Positions 24,303 through 36,271 of a stretch of 64,000 bases of DNA are shown in pieces. Source of the DNA: Limobrevibacterium gyesilva (lineage in GTDB: Bacteria; Pseudomonadota; Alphaproteobacteria; Acetobacterales; Acetobacteraceae); contig NZ_JAPDNT010000016.1 in the NCBI RefSeq assembly GCF_025989185.1, positions 24,602-88,601 of the forward strand, written 5' to 3'. A model generated the notes under the pieces. It was given only the letters and a program-made list of their open reading frames with translations. It was not told where the DNA came from and did not search any database. A program made the translations under genes and the position numbers. Position 1 is the first letter of the stretch. Each line of letters opens with the position of its first letter.

Positions 24303-25064
24303 ATGGGCTCGATTGCGATCAGCCTGACCGTCGCCGCGTGCGTCTTTGCCGGAGGCGCAGGCGCGCTGTTCATGCACCACCTGCTGCCGGATTCGCATCG
24401 CACGCGCGAGACGCAGGACGTTGTCAGGCTCGGGACCGGCATGCTGTCGGTGATCGCCTCGCTCGTGCTGGGCCTGCTGATCGCAACCGCCAAGGGCACC
24501 TACGATCGCAGCGACCACGACATCCGCAGCTACGCCGCCGAACTCATCCTGCTGAACGAGACGCTGCGCGACTACGGCCGGGATGCGTCCGAGCCGCGCC
24601 GCCTGTTGCGCGCCTACACCGGCCGGCTGCTGGAGCACAACTGGCTTGGCGCGGATGGGGAGCGCCAGATGCTGGAAGACCGGCGCTCCGGCGCGATGCT
24701 GGAGCATGTGCGCGAGGCGATCCGTGGCCTGAAGCCCGTCGATGCCGGCCAGACCTGGCTGCAGGACCAGGCGTTGCAGATCACCATCTCCCTGATGCGC
24801 CAGCGCTGGCTGCTGATCGAGCAGCAGGGGCCGAGCGTGCGACCTGTGATCGTGATCATCCTGGTCGCCTGGATCACCCTGATCTTCGCCAGTTTCGGCC
24901 TGAACGCGCCGCGCAACGCCACCGTTGTGACCGCCTTCCTGGTCTGCGCGCTGGCCATCGGCGGCGCGATCTTCCTGATCCTGGAAATGGACAACCCGTT
25001 CACCGGCCTGCTGCAGATTTCCAGCCGGCCGGTGGAGAACGCGCTCACGTACATGAGCCCTTGA
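24303..25064 (+). CDS. DUF4239 (bestrophin-like) membrane protein
   Basis: A 253-residue protein with N-terminal helices (about 5-25 and 45-65), a long soluble middle with DIRSYAAELILLNETLRDYG and a C-terminal helical pair (about 180-230) ending in NPFTGLLQISSRPVENAL. LNETLRxYG and the final NPF-GL-S-P pattern belong to DUF4239, described as bestrophin-like. ATG 24303. A diverged paralogue with the same layout is at 55109-55897. Ion-channel function has been suggested for the superfamily; unproven here. Confidence 0.8.
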   Translation: MGSIAISLTVAACVFAGGAGALFMHHLLPDSHRTRETQDVVRLGTGMLSVIASLVLGLLIATAKGTYDRSDHDIRSYAAELILLNETLRDYGRDASEPRRLLRAYTGRLLEHNWLGADGERQMLEDRRSGAMLEHVREAIRGLKPVDAGQTWLQDQALQITISLMRQRWLLIEQQGPSVRPVIVIILVAWITLIFASFGLNAPRNATVVTAFLVCALAIGGAIFLILEMDNPFTGLLQISSRPVENALTYMSP

Positions 25065-25170
25065 GCAGGCCGGCCGATAACGCTCCGGTATCCCGGCTTG
25101 CGGCAATGCGCCGCGGCTGCGAGAATAGCCGTTCCCTAACTGCAAAGACCCCGCCGCGGAGCAGGCGCCC

Positions 25171-26097
25171 TTGTCCCTCGACCTCCCCCGGGAAGCAGCA
25201 GGCCCGGCTCTCGCTCCTGGCCGGGACGCCAGCGCGACGCTTGCCGGCATCGGTCTGACCGTACTCGGCGTGTTCCTGTTCTCCGGCTGCAACGCGCTCG
25301 CGAAATGGCTGGTCGCGAGCTATCCGGTCGGCGAGACGCTGTTCGTGCGCAGCCTCACGGCCCTGTTGCTGGTCGCCCCGTTCATCACCCGCGCCGATCT
25401 CGCCACCCTGCGGCCTGACCGGCAGTTCCGCTGGCGCCCTGGGCTGCACCTGCTGCGCGTCTTCTGCTCGGCGATCGAGGTCGGCTGCTTCTACTGGGCC
25501 CTCGTCTACATCCCGCTGGCCGACGTCTCGACCATCTACCTGGCCGGCCCGATCTACGTCACCGCGATGTCGGCGCTGTTCCTGGGCGAACAGGTGGGCT
25601 GGCGCCGCTGGACCGCCGTGCTCGCGGGCTTCGCCGGCGTGCTGGTGGCACTGCGGCCCACCGGCAACGCGCTGTCGCCGCAAGCCGTGGTCGCCGTCCT
25701 CGGCAGCCTGCTCTACGCCATCTCCCTGGTCGCCACCCGCCGCCTGCGCGGCACCCCGAATCCCGTGCTGGTGGCCTCGCAATTTGCCGCACTGCTGTTG
25801 TTGTCCGCTGCCTCGGCCGCCTTCGGCTGGGTTCTGCCCACGCCCGGCGACGCGGTGCTGCTGGCCCTGGTCGGGGCCGTCGCCATGCTGGCCTATCTCT
25901 GCGTCAACCGCGGACTGCAGCTCACCCCGGCCTCGGTAGTGGCCCCGTTCCAGTATTCCAGCATCATCTGGGCGGTGGCGCTGGGCTATGTCGTGTTCGG
26001 CGACATCCCCGGCATCAACATCGTCATCGGCGCCGCCATCATCGTCGGCGCCGGCCTCGTCATTCTGTTCCGCGAAGAGAAGCGGCGGCGAACCTGA
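25171..26097 (+). CDS. EamA-family drug/metabolite exporter
   Basis: A 308-residue DMT-superfamily permease with ten predicted helices in two EamA halves. Typical spots are VFLFSGCNALAKWLVASYPVGETLFVRS (first helix pair), YIPLADVSTIYLAGPIYVTAMSALFLGEQVGWRRW (end of the first half) and QLTPASVVAPFQYSSIIWAVALGYVVFGDIPG (end of the second). The TTG at 25171 is preceded by GGAG. RhaT/YdcZ-like exporters in this family move amino acids or metabolites out of the cell; the substrate is unknown. Gene stands alone, 122 bp before the MoxR pair. Confidence 0.88.
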   Translation: MSLDLPREAAGPALAPGRDASATLAGIGLTVLGVFLFSGCNALAKWLVASYPVGETLFVRSLTALLLVAPFITRADLATLRPDRQFRWRPGLHLLRVFCSAIEVGCFYWALVYIPLADVSTIYLAGPIYVTAMSALFLGEQVGWRRWTAVLAGFAGVLVALRPTGNALSPQAVVAVLGSLLYAISLVATRRLRGTPNPVLVASQFAALLLLSAASAAFGWVLPTPGDAVLLALVGAVAMLAYLCVNRGLQLTPASVVAPFQYSSIIWAVALGYVVFGDIPGINIVIGAAIIVGAGLVILFREEKRRRT

Positions 26098-26219
26098 AGC
26101 GAGGCGGGCGAAACCCCGGCCGCCGCCACCGCAAGGCCCGCCGTTTTCCGCGCCGATCCCTTGCGCCCGTCCCCCCAAACCCCCGAAACTCGCCGCCGAA
26201 CGCCCCGGGAGTCCGCAGA

Positions 26220-27065
<846 letters not shown>

Positions 27066-27088
27066 AGGCGCACAGGGGGAGGGGAGCC

Positions 27089-28267
27089 GTGTTCGCGCAT
27101 TTCATCCTGGCGTTGCGGCAGGGCGGCGTTCCCGCCTCCATCACCGAATACCTGGCCCTGCTCGGCGCCATGAAGGCCGGCGTCGCCGCCTACAGTATCG
27201 ACGATTTTTACTACCTCTCCCGTGCCGCCCTGGTGAAGGACGAGCGCCACCTCGACCGCTTCGACCGCATCTTCGGCGAATGCTTCAAGGGCCTGGAGCC
27301 GCCCGAAGGCGACATGACCCGGGAGCTGCCGGAGGAATGGCTACGCAAGCTCGCCGAGAAACTCCTCACCCCCGAGGAGATGGCGCAGATCGAGGCTCTC
27401 GGCGGCTTCGAGCAGCTGATGGAAACCCTGCGCCAGCGCCTGGCCGAACAGCAAGGCCGCCACCAGGGCGGCGCGAAATGGATCGGCACCGCCGGCACCT
27501 CGCCCTTCGGCGCCTACGGCTACAACCCCGAAGGCGTGCGCATCGGCCAGGACGAGAGCCGCCACCGCCGCGCGGTGAAAGTGTGGGACAGGCGCGAGTT
27601 CAAGGACCTCGACGACGACGTCGAGCTCGGCACCCGCAACATGAAGCTCGCCTTGCGCCGCCTGCGCCGCTTCGCCCGCCAGGGTGCGGCCACCGAGCTC
27701 GACCTGCCCGACACCATCCGCTCGACCGCCAACAACGCCGGCCATCTCGACCTGAAGCTGGTGGCGGAGCGCCACAACACCGTGAAGGTACTGCTGTTCC
27801 TCGATGTCGGCGGCTCGATGGACGAGCACGTGCGCGTCTCTGAGGAACTGTTCTCGGCCGCCCGCAGCGAGTTCAAGCATCTCGAATATTTCTACTTCCA
27901 CAACTGCCCGTACGAGCGGGTCTGGAAGACCAACCGCCGCCGCCAGGAACACCAGATTGCGACGCACGAGGTCCTGCGCACCTATGGCCCCGACTACAAG
28001 CTGATCTTCGTCGGCGACGCCAGCATGAGCCCCTATGAAATCAGCCACGGCGGCGGCAGCGTGGAACACTGGAACGAGGAAGCCGGCAGCGTCTGGATGC
28101 AGCGCCTCACCACGCATTACCGCCGCAGTGCCTGGCTCAACCCGTGCCCCGAACGCGCCTGGCATCACGTCATGTCCATCGCCATGCTGCGCGACCTCAT
28201 GGGGGGCCGCATGTTCCCGCTCACCCTTGGCGGGCTCGACGACATGACCAGGGACCTCAGCCGATAA
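27089..28267 (+). CDS. VWA-domain protein, CoxE-like partner of MoxR
   Basis: A 392-residue cytoplasmic protein. The N-terminal region (GGVPASITEYLALLGAMKAG, YYLSRAALVKDE) matches CoxE-type proteins; the VWA domain starts near 232 with the metal-ion-dependent adhesion site LFLDVGGSMD (Asp239, Gly241, Ser243), where the middle Ser of DxSxS is Gly. HWNEEAGSVWMQRL and WLNPCPERAWHH are late conserved motifs. GTG 27089 has GGGGGAGGGGAG. The pair with MoxR points to post-translational maturation of a metalloenzyme or complex that is not encoded nearby. Confidence 0.87.
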   Translation: MFAHFILALRQGGVPASITEYLALLGAMKAGVAAYSIDDFYYLSRAALVKDERHLDRFDRIFGECFKGLEPPEGDMTRELPEEWLRKLAEKLLTPEEMAQIEALGGFEQLMETLRQRLAEQQGRHQGGAKWIGTAGTSPFGAYGYNPEGVRIGQDESRHRRAVKVWDRREFKDLDDDVELGTRNMKLALRRLRRFARQGAATELDLPDTIRSTANNAGHLDLKLVAERHNTVKVLLFLDVGGSMDEHVRVSEELFSAARSEFKHLEYFYFHNCPYERVWKTNRRRQEHQIATHEVLRTYGPDYKLIFVGDASMSPYEISHGGGSVEHWNEEAGSVWMQRLTTHYRRSAWLNPCPERAWHHVMSIAMLRDLMGGRMFPLTLGGLDDMTRDLSR

Positions 28268-28505
28268 CATTCCGACGCACCGGTGACACCGGCGCCGAAG
28301 CGGCTAGGTTCCACCGCCACGAATGTGACACGATCGCATGCGGGCCCGGAAGAACGGAGCAGCGAAGGCTTTGCCTTCGCGTCAAGGGCGCCCCACCCGC
28401 ATTCCCTGCGATGCCGCCGGGTGCCGTCCACGGGGTTTGAGCCTTTCGAGGCGGGTCCGGCAAGGCCCTGCCGTGCGGCCCGTCTGCCGCCAGGAGTGAT
28501 GCCCG

Positions 28506-29720
28506 ATGCGTCTGCTATCGAACCTGCTCACCAAATTCGTGCAGAACGGGACCCTGCGCCTGGTCGCGGCGGACGGCGAGTCCCATCTCTTCGGCGGCAA
28601 GCGCCCGGGCCCCGTTGTCACCATCCGCCTGCACGATCCCGCCTTGCACCGGAAGCTGTTCCTCAATCCCGAACTGCATGCCGGCGAGGCCTACATGAAC
28701 GGCACGCTCACCTTCGAAGACGGCTCGAATGTCGGCGACTTCATGTATCTTTTCTCGCTGAACCGCGCCGGCCTGGGCGGCCACGCCTCGCAGAAGCTTC
28801 TGCGCAGCGTCTGGCGCGGGTTGAAGCGCTGGCACCAGGCCAACCCCATCGGCGTTGCCGCCGCCAACGCCCGGCACCATTACGACATCTCGACCGATCT
28901 CTACCGCCTGTTCCTCGACGACGGGCTGAACTATTCCTGCGCCTTCTTCAGCGACCCCGAGCACGACACGCTCGAAGACGCCCAGCGCAACAAGCTGGCC
29001 CGCATCACGGCGAAGTTGCGCCTGCAGCCGGGCATGACGGTCGCCGAGATCGGCTCCGGCTGGGGCTCGCTCGCCATCCACATCGCCGCCAGCACCGGGG
29101 TGCACGTCGTCGCCATCAACGTCTCGCCGGAACAGATCGGCATCGCCCGGGAACGTGCGGCCGAGGCCGGCGTCGCCGACCGCGTCGAATTCCGCGAACT
29201 CGACTACCGCGCGCTCGAAGGCCGCTTCGACCGGGTCGTCTCGGTGGGCATGATGGAGCATGTCGGCATCGGCAATTTCGACGCCTATTTCAGCAAGATC
29301 CGCGATCTGCTCACCGACGACGGCTACGCCTTCGTCCACTGCATCGGGCGCATGCTGCCGCCGGGCACCACCGGCCCGTTCATCCGCAAATACATCTTCC
29401 CCGGCGCCTACGTGCCCTCGCTGTCAGAGGTCTTCGCCTCGACCGAGCGCACCGCGTTGTGGGTTGCCGACATGGAAGTGCTGCGTCTGCACTACTATCA
29501 TACGCTACGCCACTGGCGCGCCCGTTTCGCCGCCCATCGCGACCGCGCGGCCGCGTTGTACGACGAGCGTTTCTGCCGCATGTGGGAATACTATCTCGCG
29601 GCGGTCGAAGTCGGCTTTCTCAACGGCTCGAACATGGTCTTCCAGCTTCTGCTCTCGACCCGGCGCGACGCGGTGCCGATCGTGCGCGACTTCATGCTCG
29701 CCGACGCCCACGCCCGATGA
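28506..29720 (+). CDS. cfa: Cyclopropane-fatty-acyl-phospholipid synthase family methyltransferase
   Basis: A 404-residue SAM-dependent enzyme. The N-terminal domain (about 1-110) leads to the linker NARHHYDISTDLYRLFLDDGLNYSCAFF, a CFA signature; the Rossmann motif I is VAEIGSGWGSLAIHIA; MEHVG with GNFDAYFSKI is the bicarbonate-site region, and the C-terminal YYHTLRHWRARFAAH and RMWEYYLAAVEVGF segments are intact. It adds a methylene bridge to unsaturated acyl chains of membrane phospholipids, giving acid and stress tolerance. ATG 28506 follows AGGAG. Convergent with groEL; a shared hairpin lies between. Confidence 0.9.
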   Translation: MRLLSNLLTKFVQNGTLRLVAADGESHLFGGKRPGPVVTIRLHDPALHRKLFLNPELHAGEAYMNGTLTFEDGSNVGDFMYLFSLNRAGLGGHASQKLLRSVWRGLKRWHQANPIGVAAANARHHYDISTDLYRLFLDDGLNYSCAFFSDPEHDTLEDAQRNKLARITAKLRLQPGMTVAEIGSGWGSLAIHIAASTGVHVVAINVSPEQIGIARERAAEAGVADRVEFRELDYRALEGRFDRVVSVGMMEHVGIGNFDAYFSKIRDLLTDDGYAFVHCIGRMLPPGTTGPFIRKYIFPGAYVPSLSEVFASTERTALWVADMEVLRLHYYHTLRHWRARFAAHRDRAAALYDERFCRMWEYYLAAVEVGFLNGSNMVFQLLLSTRRDAVPIVRDFMLADAHAR

Positions 29721-29726
29721 TGCAGG

Positions 29727-29763
29727 CGGCCCTTGACGATGCAAGAGTCATCGTCAAGGGCCG
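29727..29763. terminator. Bidirectional hairpin between convergent cfa and groEL
   Basis: A perfect 15-bp inverted repeat, CGGCCCTTGACGATG (29727-29741) and CATCGTCAAGGGCCG (29749-29763), with a 7-nt loop, in the 48-bp gap. No poly-T follows, but the stem is strong and would serve both genes. Confidence 0.7.
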
Positions 29764-29768
29764 TGGCG

Positions 29769-31782
<2,014 letters not shown>

Positions 31783-32112
31783 ATGTCCATGTTCAAGCCG
31801 GAATACGGCCGCAAGCACGTCTGCGTCTCCTGTGCCGCGCGCTTCTACGATCTGATGCGCGCCCCCGCGGTCTGTCCGAAATGCAGCACCGTGCAGCCGC
31901 CGCCCCAGTCACGCGGCCTGGCGGCGCCCCGCGGCGGCCTGCGCGGCCGCCCCATGGTGCCGCGCGGCATGCCGGTCGTCGGCCCGCCTGCCGCCGCCGA
32001 GGGCCCGCCCGACGACGAGGATGCGGAAGACGAAGAGGACGAGGACGACGAAGACGCCGCCGAAGACGATGCCGGCGACGTGATCGACGACCCGGACGCC
32101 CTCAAGGCCTGA
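31783..32112 (+). CDS. FYDLN acid-domain protein (TIGR02300-type)
   Basis: A 109-residue protein. The N-terminal zinc-ribbon-like motif is EYGRKHVCVSCAARFYDLMRAPAVCPKC, with two CxxC pairs and FYDL; the middle is Gly/Arg/Pro-rich, and the last 35 residues are almost all Asp and Glu, followed by the short tail DPDALKA. This layout is the alphaproteobacterial FYDLN_acid family, of unknown function. ATG 31783 and 31789 are both possible starts. Divergent from groEL. Very acidic tail suggests interaction with a basic partner such as ribosome or nucleic-acid-binding protein; that is speculation. Confidence 0.85.
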   Translation: MSMFKPEYGRKHVCVSCAARFYDLMRAPAVCPKCSTVQPPPQSRGLAAPRGGLRGRPMVPRGMPVVGPPAAAEGPPDDEDAEDEEDEDDEDAAEDDAGDVIDDPDALKA

Positions 32113-32180
32113 ACGCCGCCCGCTTGGCTTCGCGCCGCATCCGAGTCAGCATGCCTCGCAACAAGCGGGGGATGATGGCA

Positions 32181-33380
32181 ATGGCACGACGCGGCCTGAA
32201 GTTCGGCATTTTTCTGGCACCGTTCCACCGCGTCGGCGACAACCCGACGCTGGCGCTGGCGCGCGACCTCGAAATGATCGAGTGGCTCGACTATCTCGGC
32301 TACGACGAAGCCTGGATCGGCGAGCATCACTCCGCCGGGTGGGAGATCATCGCCTCTCCCGAACTGATGATCGCCGCCGCCGCCGAGCGCACGAAGCACA
32401 TCATGCTCGGCTCCGGCGTCACCAGCCTGCCGTACCACCACCCGTTCCTGGTCGCCCAGCGCTGGGTCCAGCTCGACCACATGACCCGCGGCCGCGCCAT
32501 GCTCGGCTGTGGCCCCGGCGCCCTGGTGTCGGACGCCTACATGCTCGGCATCGAGCCCGCCACCCAGCGCCGCCGCATGGACGAGGCGCTGGACGCCATC
32601 ATGGCCCTGCTGCGCTGCGAAGAGCCGGTCACCATGAAGACCGAGTGGTTCGAGATGCACGAGGCCCGCCTGCACCTGCGTCCCTACAGCGATCCGCGCT
32701 TTCCCATCGCCTGCGCCAGCACGCTCACCCCCTCGGGCGTGGTCTCCGCCGGCAAGCACGGCCTCGGCGTGCTCTCCCTCGGCGCCGGCGGCCCCGGCGG
32801 CGTGGAGGCGCTGTCCAAGCAGTGGGAGATCGCCGAGGAGACCGCCGCCAGGCACGGCAAGACCATGGACCGCCGCGACTGGCGCATCGTCACCAACATC
32901 CATGTCGCCGAGGATGACGAGCAGGCCCTGCGCGAGGTGCAGCACGGCGAACGCCTGGAGACCGTCACCTATTTCGAGGATACGCTGAGCCGCCCGCCCG
33001 GCCGCTCCGAGGACCCGCTGCGCGACGGCGTCAAGGCCGGCACCACCCTGGTCGGCTCGCCCGACACCGTGGCGAAGGGCATCGAGCGCCTGCTCGGCTA
33101 CAGCAACGGCGGCTTCGGCGGCCTGCTGTTCCGCGCCCATGACTGGGCCAACCGCGAGCAGACCTGGCGCAGCTACGAGCTGTTCGCCCGCTACGTCGCC
33201 CCCCGCTTTCAGCAGTCGCTCGACACCATCGTGGGCTCGCAGGAATGGGCCAGGTCCAACCGCAAGACGATCTTCGGCCCGAACGTGGAGGCGCTGCGCC
33301 GCGCATTCACCGATGCCGGCAAGGAGGTGCCGGACCAGTACCATGTCCGCGTCTCCGGCGCCCGCGACGTGGTGCCCTGA
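32181..33380 (+). CDS. LLM-class flavin-dependent oxidoreductase (luciferase-like)
   Basis: A 399-residue bacterial-luciferase-family monooxygenase. The barrel begins GLKFGIFLAPFHRVGDNPTLALARDLEMIEWLDYLG; YDEAWIGEHHSAGWE carries the family E-H-H motif; HPFLVAQRWVQLDHMTRGRAMLGCGPGALVSDAYMLG is the FMN-binding region, and GSPDTVAKGIERLL is the late phosphate-site motif. The resemblance is strongest to the limonene 1,2-monooxygenase/alkane monooxygenase-like group. ATG 32181 is 9 nt after GGGGG; two earlier in-frame ATGs are possible. Reduced flavin would come from a separate reductase. Substrate unknown. Confidence 0.87.
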   Translation: MARRGLKFGIFLAPFHRVGDNPTLALARDLEMIEWLDYLGYDEAWIGEHHSAGWEIIASPELMIAAAAERTKHIMLGSGVTSLPYHHPFLVAQRWVQLDHMTRGRAMLGCGPGALVSDAYMLGIEPATQRRRMDEALDAIMALLRCEEPVTMKTEWFEMHEARLHLRPYSDPRFPIACASTLTPSGVVSAGKHGLGVLSLGAGGPGGVEALSKQWEIAEETAARHGKTMDRRDWRIVTNIHVAEDDEQALREVQHGERLETVTYFEDTLSRPPGRSEDPLRDGVKAGTTLVGSPDTVAKGIERLLGYSNGGFGGLLFRAHDWANREQTWRSYELFARYVAPRFQQSLDTIVGSQEWARSNRKTIFGPNVEALRRAFTDAGKEVPDQYHVRVSGARDVVP

Positions 33381-33400
33381 GCACCCACCCGATCCTCGCC

Positions 33401-34552
33401 ATGGCCGATGCCGACGCGGACGACCCCGAGCGCACGCATGTCCGGCGTCCCAACGCACTTTTCCCCCCGGCCGAGTGCGCCGACGAGGTCGTCCACCTGC
33501 TGCGCCCGCATCCGTCCGGGTCCGCTCCGCCGGTCCGCCTCGGCTCGGGCACGCTCACCGTCGGCCGCGCCGACAGCAACGGCCTCGTGCTGTCCGGCAG
33601 CGACATCTCCCGCCGGCATTGCCAGTTCGACCTGGTGGGCATCGAGATCCTTGCCGGCGGCGAGGTGCTGCTCACCGACCTCAACTCCACCAACGGCACC
33701 TTCATCGACGGCACCCGCATCAACGCCGCCGCCGTGCTCACCCCCGGTGCGCGCATCACCATCGGGTCGCACAACCTGCTCTACGAGCGCCGGGGTCGCC
33801 GCGAGCTGGAGGAGGCCGAGGCGATCGAGCGCGAGCTGCAGCGCGCCAACCAACATGCCCTCGCCATTCTCCCTTTGCCGCTGCGTGAGGGGCCGGTGCG
33901 GGCCGAGTGGTACTACCTCCCCAGCGCCGCCCTCGGCGGCGACGCCTTCGGCTACCGCCATCTCGGCGGCGGCGTCCATGCCGGCTACATCATCGACGTT
34001 GCCGGCCACGGCGTGGACATCGCGATGCACGCGGTCTCCATCGCCAACCTGCTGCGCCACGATGGCATGCTCGGCGTCGACCTGGGCGACCCCGCCGCGG
34101 TGATGACGCGCCTCAACGCTAGCTTCCCGGTGGAGACCCATGGCGGGCTGTTCTTCACCGCCTGGTACTGGGTCTACGACAGCGCCACACGGCTGCTGAC
34201 ATACTGCTCGGCCGGCCACCACCCGGCCTATCTGATGCCGGCGGATCGCGGCGACGGCGTGCCGCTCTGGGCCCGCAACCCCGCCATCGGCTTTGCCGAC
34301 GGCATCGCCTTCCGGGCCGAACGCATGACCGTCTCGCCCGGCAGCACGCTCTATTTGTTCAGCGACGGTGTGTTCGAGATCGAGGACCATTCCGGCCAGC
34401 GCTGGGGCCTCGACGACTTCCTGGCCGAACTCCGCCAGCCGCCCATCCCCGGCACCACCGAGCCGCAGCGCCTCTACGACACCGTCCGCGACGCCGCCCG
34501 TCCGGGCCCACTGAAGGACGACTTCTCCCTCGTGGTGCTTGCCTTTCCCTGA
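33401..34552 (+). CDS. FHA domain fused to PP2C/SpoIIE-type phosphatase
   Basis: A 383-residue signalling protein. Residues 45-128 form an FHA domain: LTVGRADSNGLVL (Arg56), DISRRHCQF (Ser70, His73), LNSTNGTFIDG (Asn98), binding phosphothreonine. A short coiled linker (about 130-150, ERRGRRELEEAEAIERELQRAN) leads to the phosphatase domain (about 165-383): LPSAALGGDAFGYRHL, IIDVAGHGVDIAMHAV, GLFFTAWYWVYD, LYLFSDGVFEIED, and KDDFSLVVL, with the metal-binding Asp residues in place. It likely dephosphorylates Ser/Thr of an anti-sigma antagonist or similar, at sites marked by phosphothreonine. ATG 33401. No partner kinase gene nearby. Confidence 0.85.
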   Translation: MADADADDPERTHVRRPNALFPPAECADEVVHLLRPHPSGSAPPVRLGSGTLTVGRADSNGLVLSGSDISRRHCQFDLVGIEILAGGEVLLTDLNSTNGTFIDGTRINAAAVLTPGARITIGSHNLLYERRGRRELEEAEAIERELQRANQHALAILPLPLREGPVRAEWYYLPSAALGGDAFGYRHLGGGVHAGYIIDVAGHGVDIAMHAVSIANLLRHDGMLGVDLGDPAAVMTRLNASFPVETHGGLFFTAWYWVYDSATRLLTYCSAGHHPAYLMPADRGDGVPLWARNPAIGFADGIAFRAERMTVSPGSTLYLFSDGVFEIEDHSGQRWGLDDFLAELRQPPIPGTTEPQRLYDTVRDAARPGPLKDDFSLVVLAFP

Positions 34553-34681
34553 CACCGCCGCGGCGGTAGCATCCGTCCCGGGCTGGCATGGCGATGGAGA
34601 CGCATCCGCTGGCCAGGGCCTGCGAACGCCCCGCAAGGCTCCGCTATGCCGGGACCGCCGCAACCGGAGAGATCCGCGCCG

Positions 34682-36151
34682 ATGCAAGATGTCGCCGAGT
34701 TCGTGCTGTCCCCCGAGCAGGCGGTGGACCGCCTCGAAGCCCTGCATGACGCCGCCTGTGCGGCGCTGCGGCGCGCCCTCGCGCGCTTCGTCGAAACGGG
34801 CGTGCCGCCGGACGCCGCCGAGCGCGCCGCCTTCCGCTACCCCGAACTGCGGGTGCGGTGGGAGCCGCGCGGCGCCGTGCCCTTCACCCGCCGCGCATGG
34901 GCGCGCTTCCCGGCGCCCGGCATCTACGCGACCACGGTCACCCAGCCCGGCGATTTCCGCCTCTACCTCCTGGACCAGCTGCGCCCGCTGGCCGAGGAGT
35001 TCGGGGCCGTCATCTCGGTCGGCCCGAGCGAGCAGGAAATCCCATACCCCTACGTGATGGAGGGCGGCGACGAGCTGAAGCTCGGCGAGGTGTCCGCCGC
35101 CGAACTCGCCCGCCACTTCCCGACGCCGATGCTCTCCGCCGTGGGCGACGAGGTCGCCGATGGCGCCTGGGAGTTCGGCGAGGGCAGGCCGCGGCCGCTC
35201 GCGCTGTTCGACGCCGTCCGCGTGGACTACTCGCTGAAGCGCCTGCAGCACTACATGGGCACCGATTGGCGCGCGGTGCAGCCGTGGATCCTGCTCACCA
35301 ACTACCAGCGCTACGTGGAGCAGTTCGTGCGCTGGAGCCTGGCCGAGCTGGCGACCCCCGGCGGCCAGTACGACCGCCTCGTGCTTCCGGGCGGCGCGCT
35401 CGTGCGCCGCGGTGACGCAACAGCGGCGGCCGAGGCCACCGTCGCCGCAGCACCCTGGAGCCGCTTCCAGATGCCTGCCTACCACCTGCTGCGGGCGGAC
35501 GGCTCCGCCGGCGTGAGCATCGTGAACATCGGGGTCGGCCCGTCGAACGCGAAGAACGTCACCGACCACCTGGCGGTGCTGCGCCCGCATTGCTGGCTGA
35601 TGATCGGCCACTGCGGCGGGTTGCGGCAGTCGCAGCAGATCGGCGACTACGTGCTCGCCCACGGCTACCTGCGGCGGGACCAGATCCTCGACGAACTGGT
35701 CCCGCCCGAGGTGCCGGTGCCCGCGCTGGCCGAGGTGCAGGTGGCCCTGCAGGAAGCCGCGGCGCGGGTGACCGGCGACCGCGGCGAGGCGCTGAAGCGC
35801 CGCCTGCGCACCGGCACCGTCGTCACCTACGACGACCGCAACTGGGAACTGCGCTGGTCGCAGGAGCGGCGGCGCATCAACATCGCCCGCGCCGTCGCGG
35901 TGGACATGGAAAGCGGCACGCTGGCCGCCCAGGGCTATCGGCTGCGCGTGCCCTACGGCACGCTGCTCTGCGTCTCCGACAAGCCGCTGCACGGCGAAAT
36001 CAAGCTGCCCGGCGCCGCCAGCGCCTTCTACCAGCGCGCCGTCGGCGAACACCTGTCCATCGGCATCGCCGCCATCGACCTGCTGCGCGGCGACCTCGCG
36101 GCACTCCATTCCCGCAAGCTCAGGAGCTTCGACGAGCCCCCGTTCCGCTGA
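34682..36151 (+). CDS. amn: AMP nucleosidase
   Basis: A 489-residue enzyme that hydrolyses AMP to adenine and ribose 5-phosphate. The N-terminal AMN-specific domain (to about 190) includes YPYVMEGGDELKLGEVSAAELARHFPTP and PLALFDAVRVDYSLKRLQHYMGTDWRA. The C-terminal nucleoside-phosphorylase-like domain has VSIVNIGVGPSNAKNVTDHLAVLRPHCWLMIGHCGGLR, DYVLAHGYLRRDQILD and the substrate residues in AVDMESGTLAAQGYR with SDKPLHGEIKLPG. ATG 34682 has GGAGAG 9 nt upstream; an in-frame ATG at 34646 was not used. Role in purine salvage and control of AMP level. Confidence 0.92.
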   Translation: MQDVAEFVLSPEQAVDRLEALHDAACAALRRALARFVETGVPPDAAERAAFRYPELRVRWEPRGAVPFTRRAWARFPAPGIYATTVTQPGDFRLYLLDQLRPLAEEFGAVISVGPSEQEIPYPYVMEGGDELKLGEVSAAELARHFPTPMLSAVGDEVADGAWEFGEGRPRPLALFDAVRVDYSLKRLQHYMGTDWRAVQPWILLTNYQRYVEQFVRWSLAELATPGGQYDRLVLPGGALVRRGDATAAAEATVAAAPWSRFQMPAYHLLRADGSAGVSIVNIGVGPSNAKNVTDHLAVLRPHCWLMIGHCGGLRQSQQIGDYVLAHGYLRRDQILDELVPPEVPVPALAEVQVALQEAAARVTGDRGEALKRRLRTGTVVTYDDRNWELRWSQERRRINIARAVAVDMESGTLAAQGYRLRVPYGTLLCVSDKPLHGEIKLPGAASAFYQRAVGEHLSIGIAAIDLLRGDLAALHSRKLRSFDEPPFR

Positions 36152-36271
36152 CGCGCGCCGATGCGACGGCTGTCCCGCAATACGCTGCGCCAACGGAACT
36201 TTTGCGGATACGTCGCCTGACCGTATTATACCGGCCGCGGTCTTATGCCCGGATCAGATAGGAGGCGATGC

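Noticed and set aside
22560..25292. A 910-codon minus-strand frame
   Set aside because: Only its last 174 codons are the chromate transporter subunit; the rest is antisense to tag, DUF4239 and other genes.
29727..29763. An insertion-element end
   Set aside because: Unique in the window and placed exactly between two convergent stops, so better explained as a terminator.
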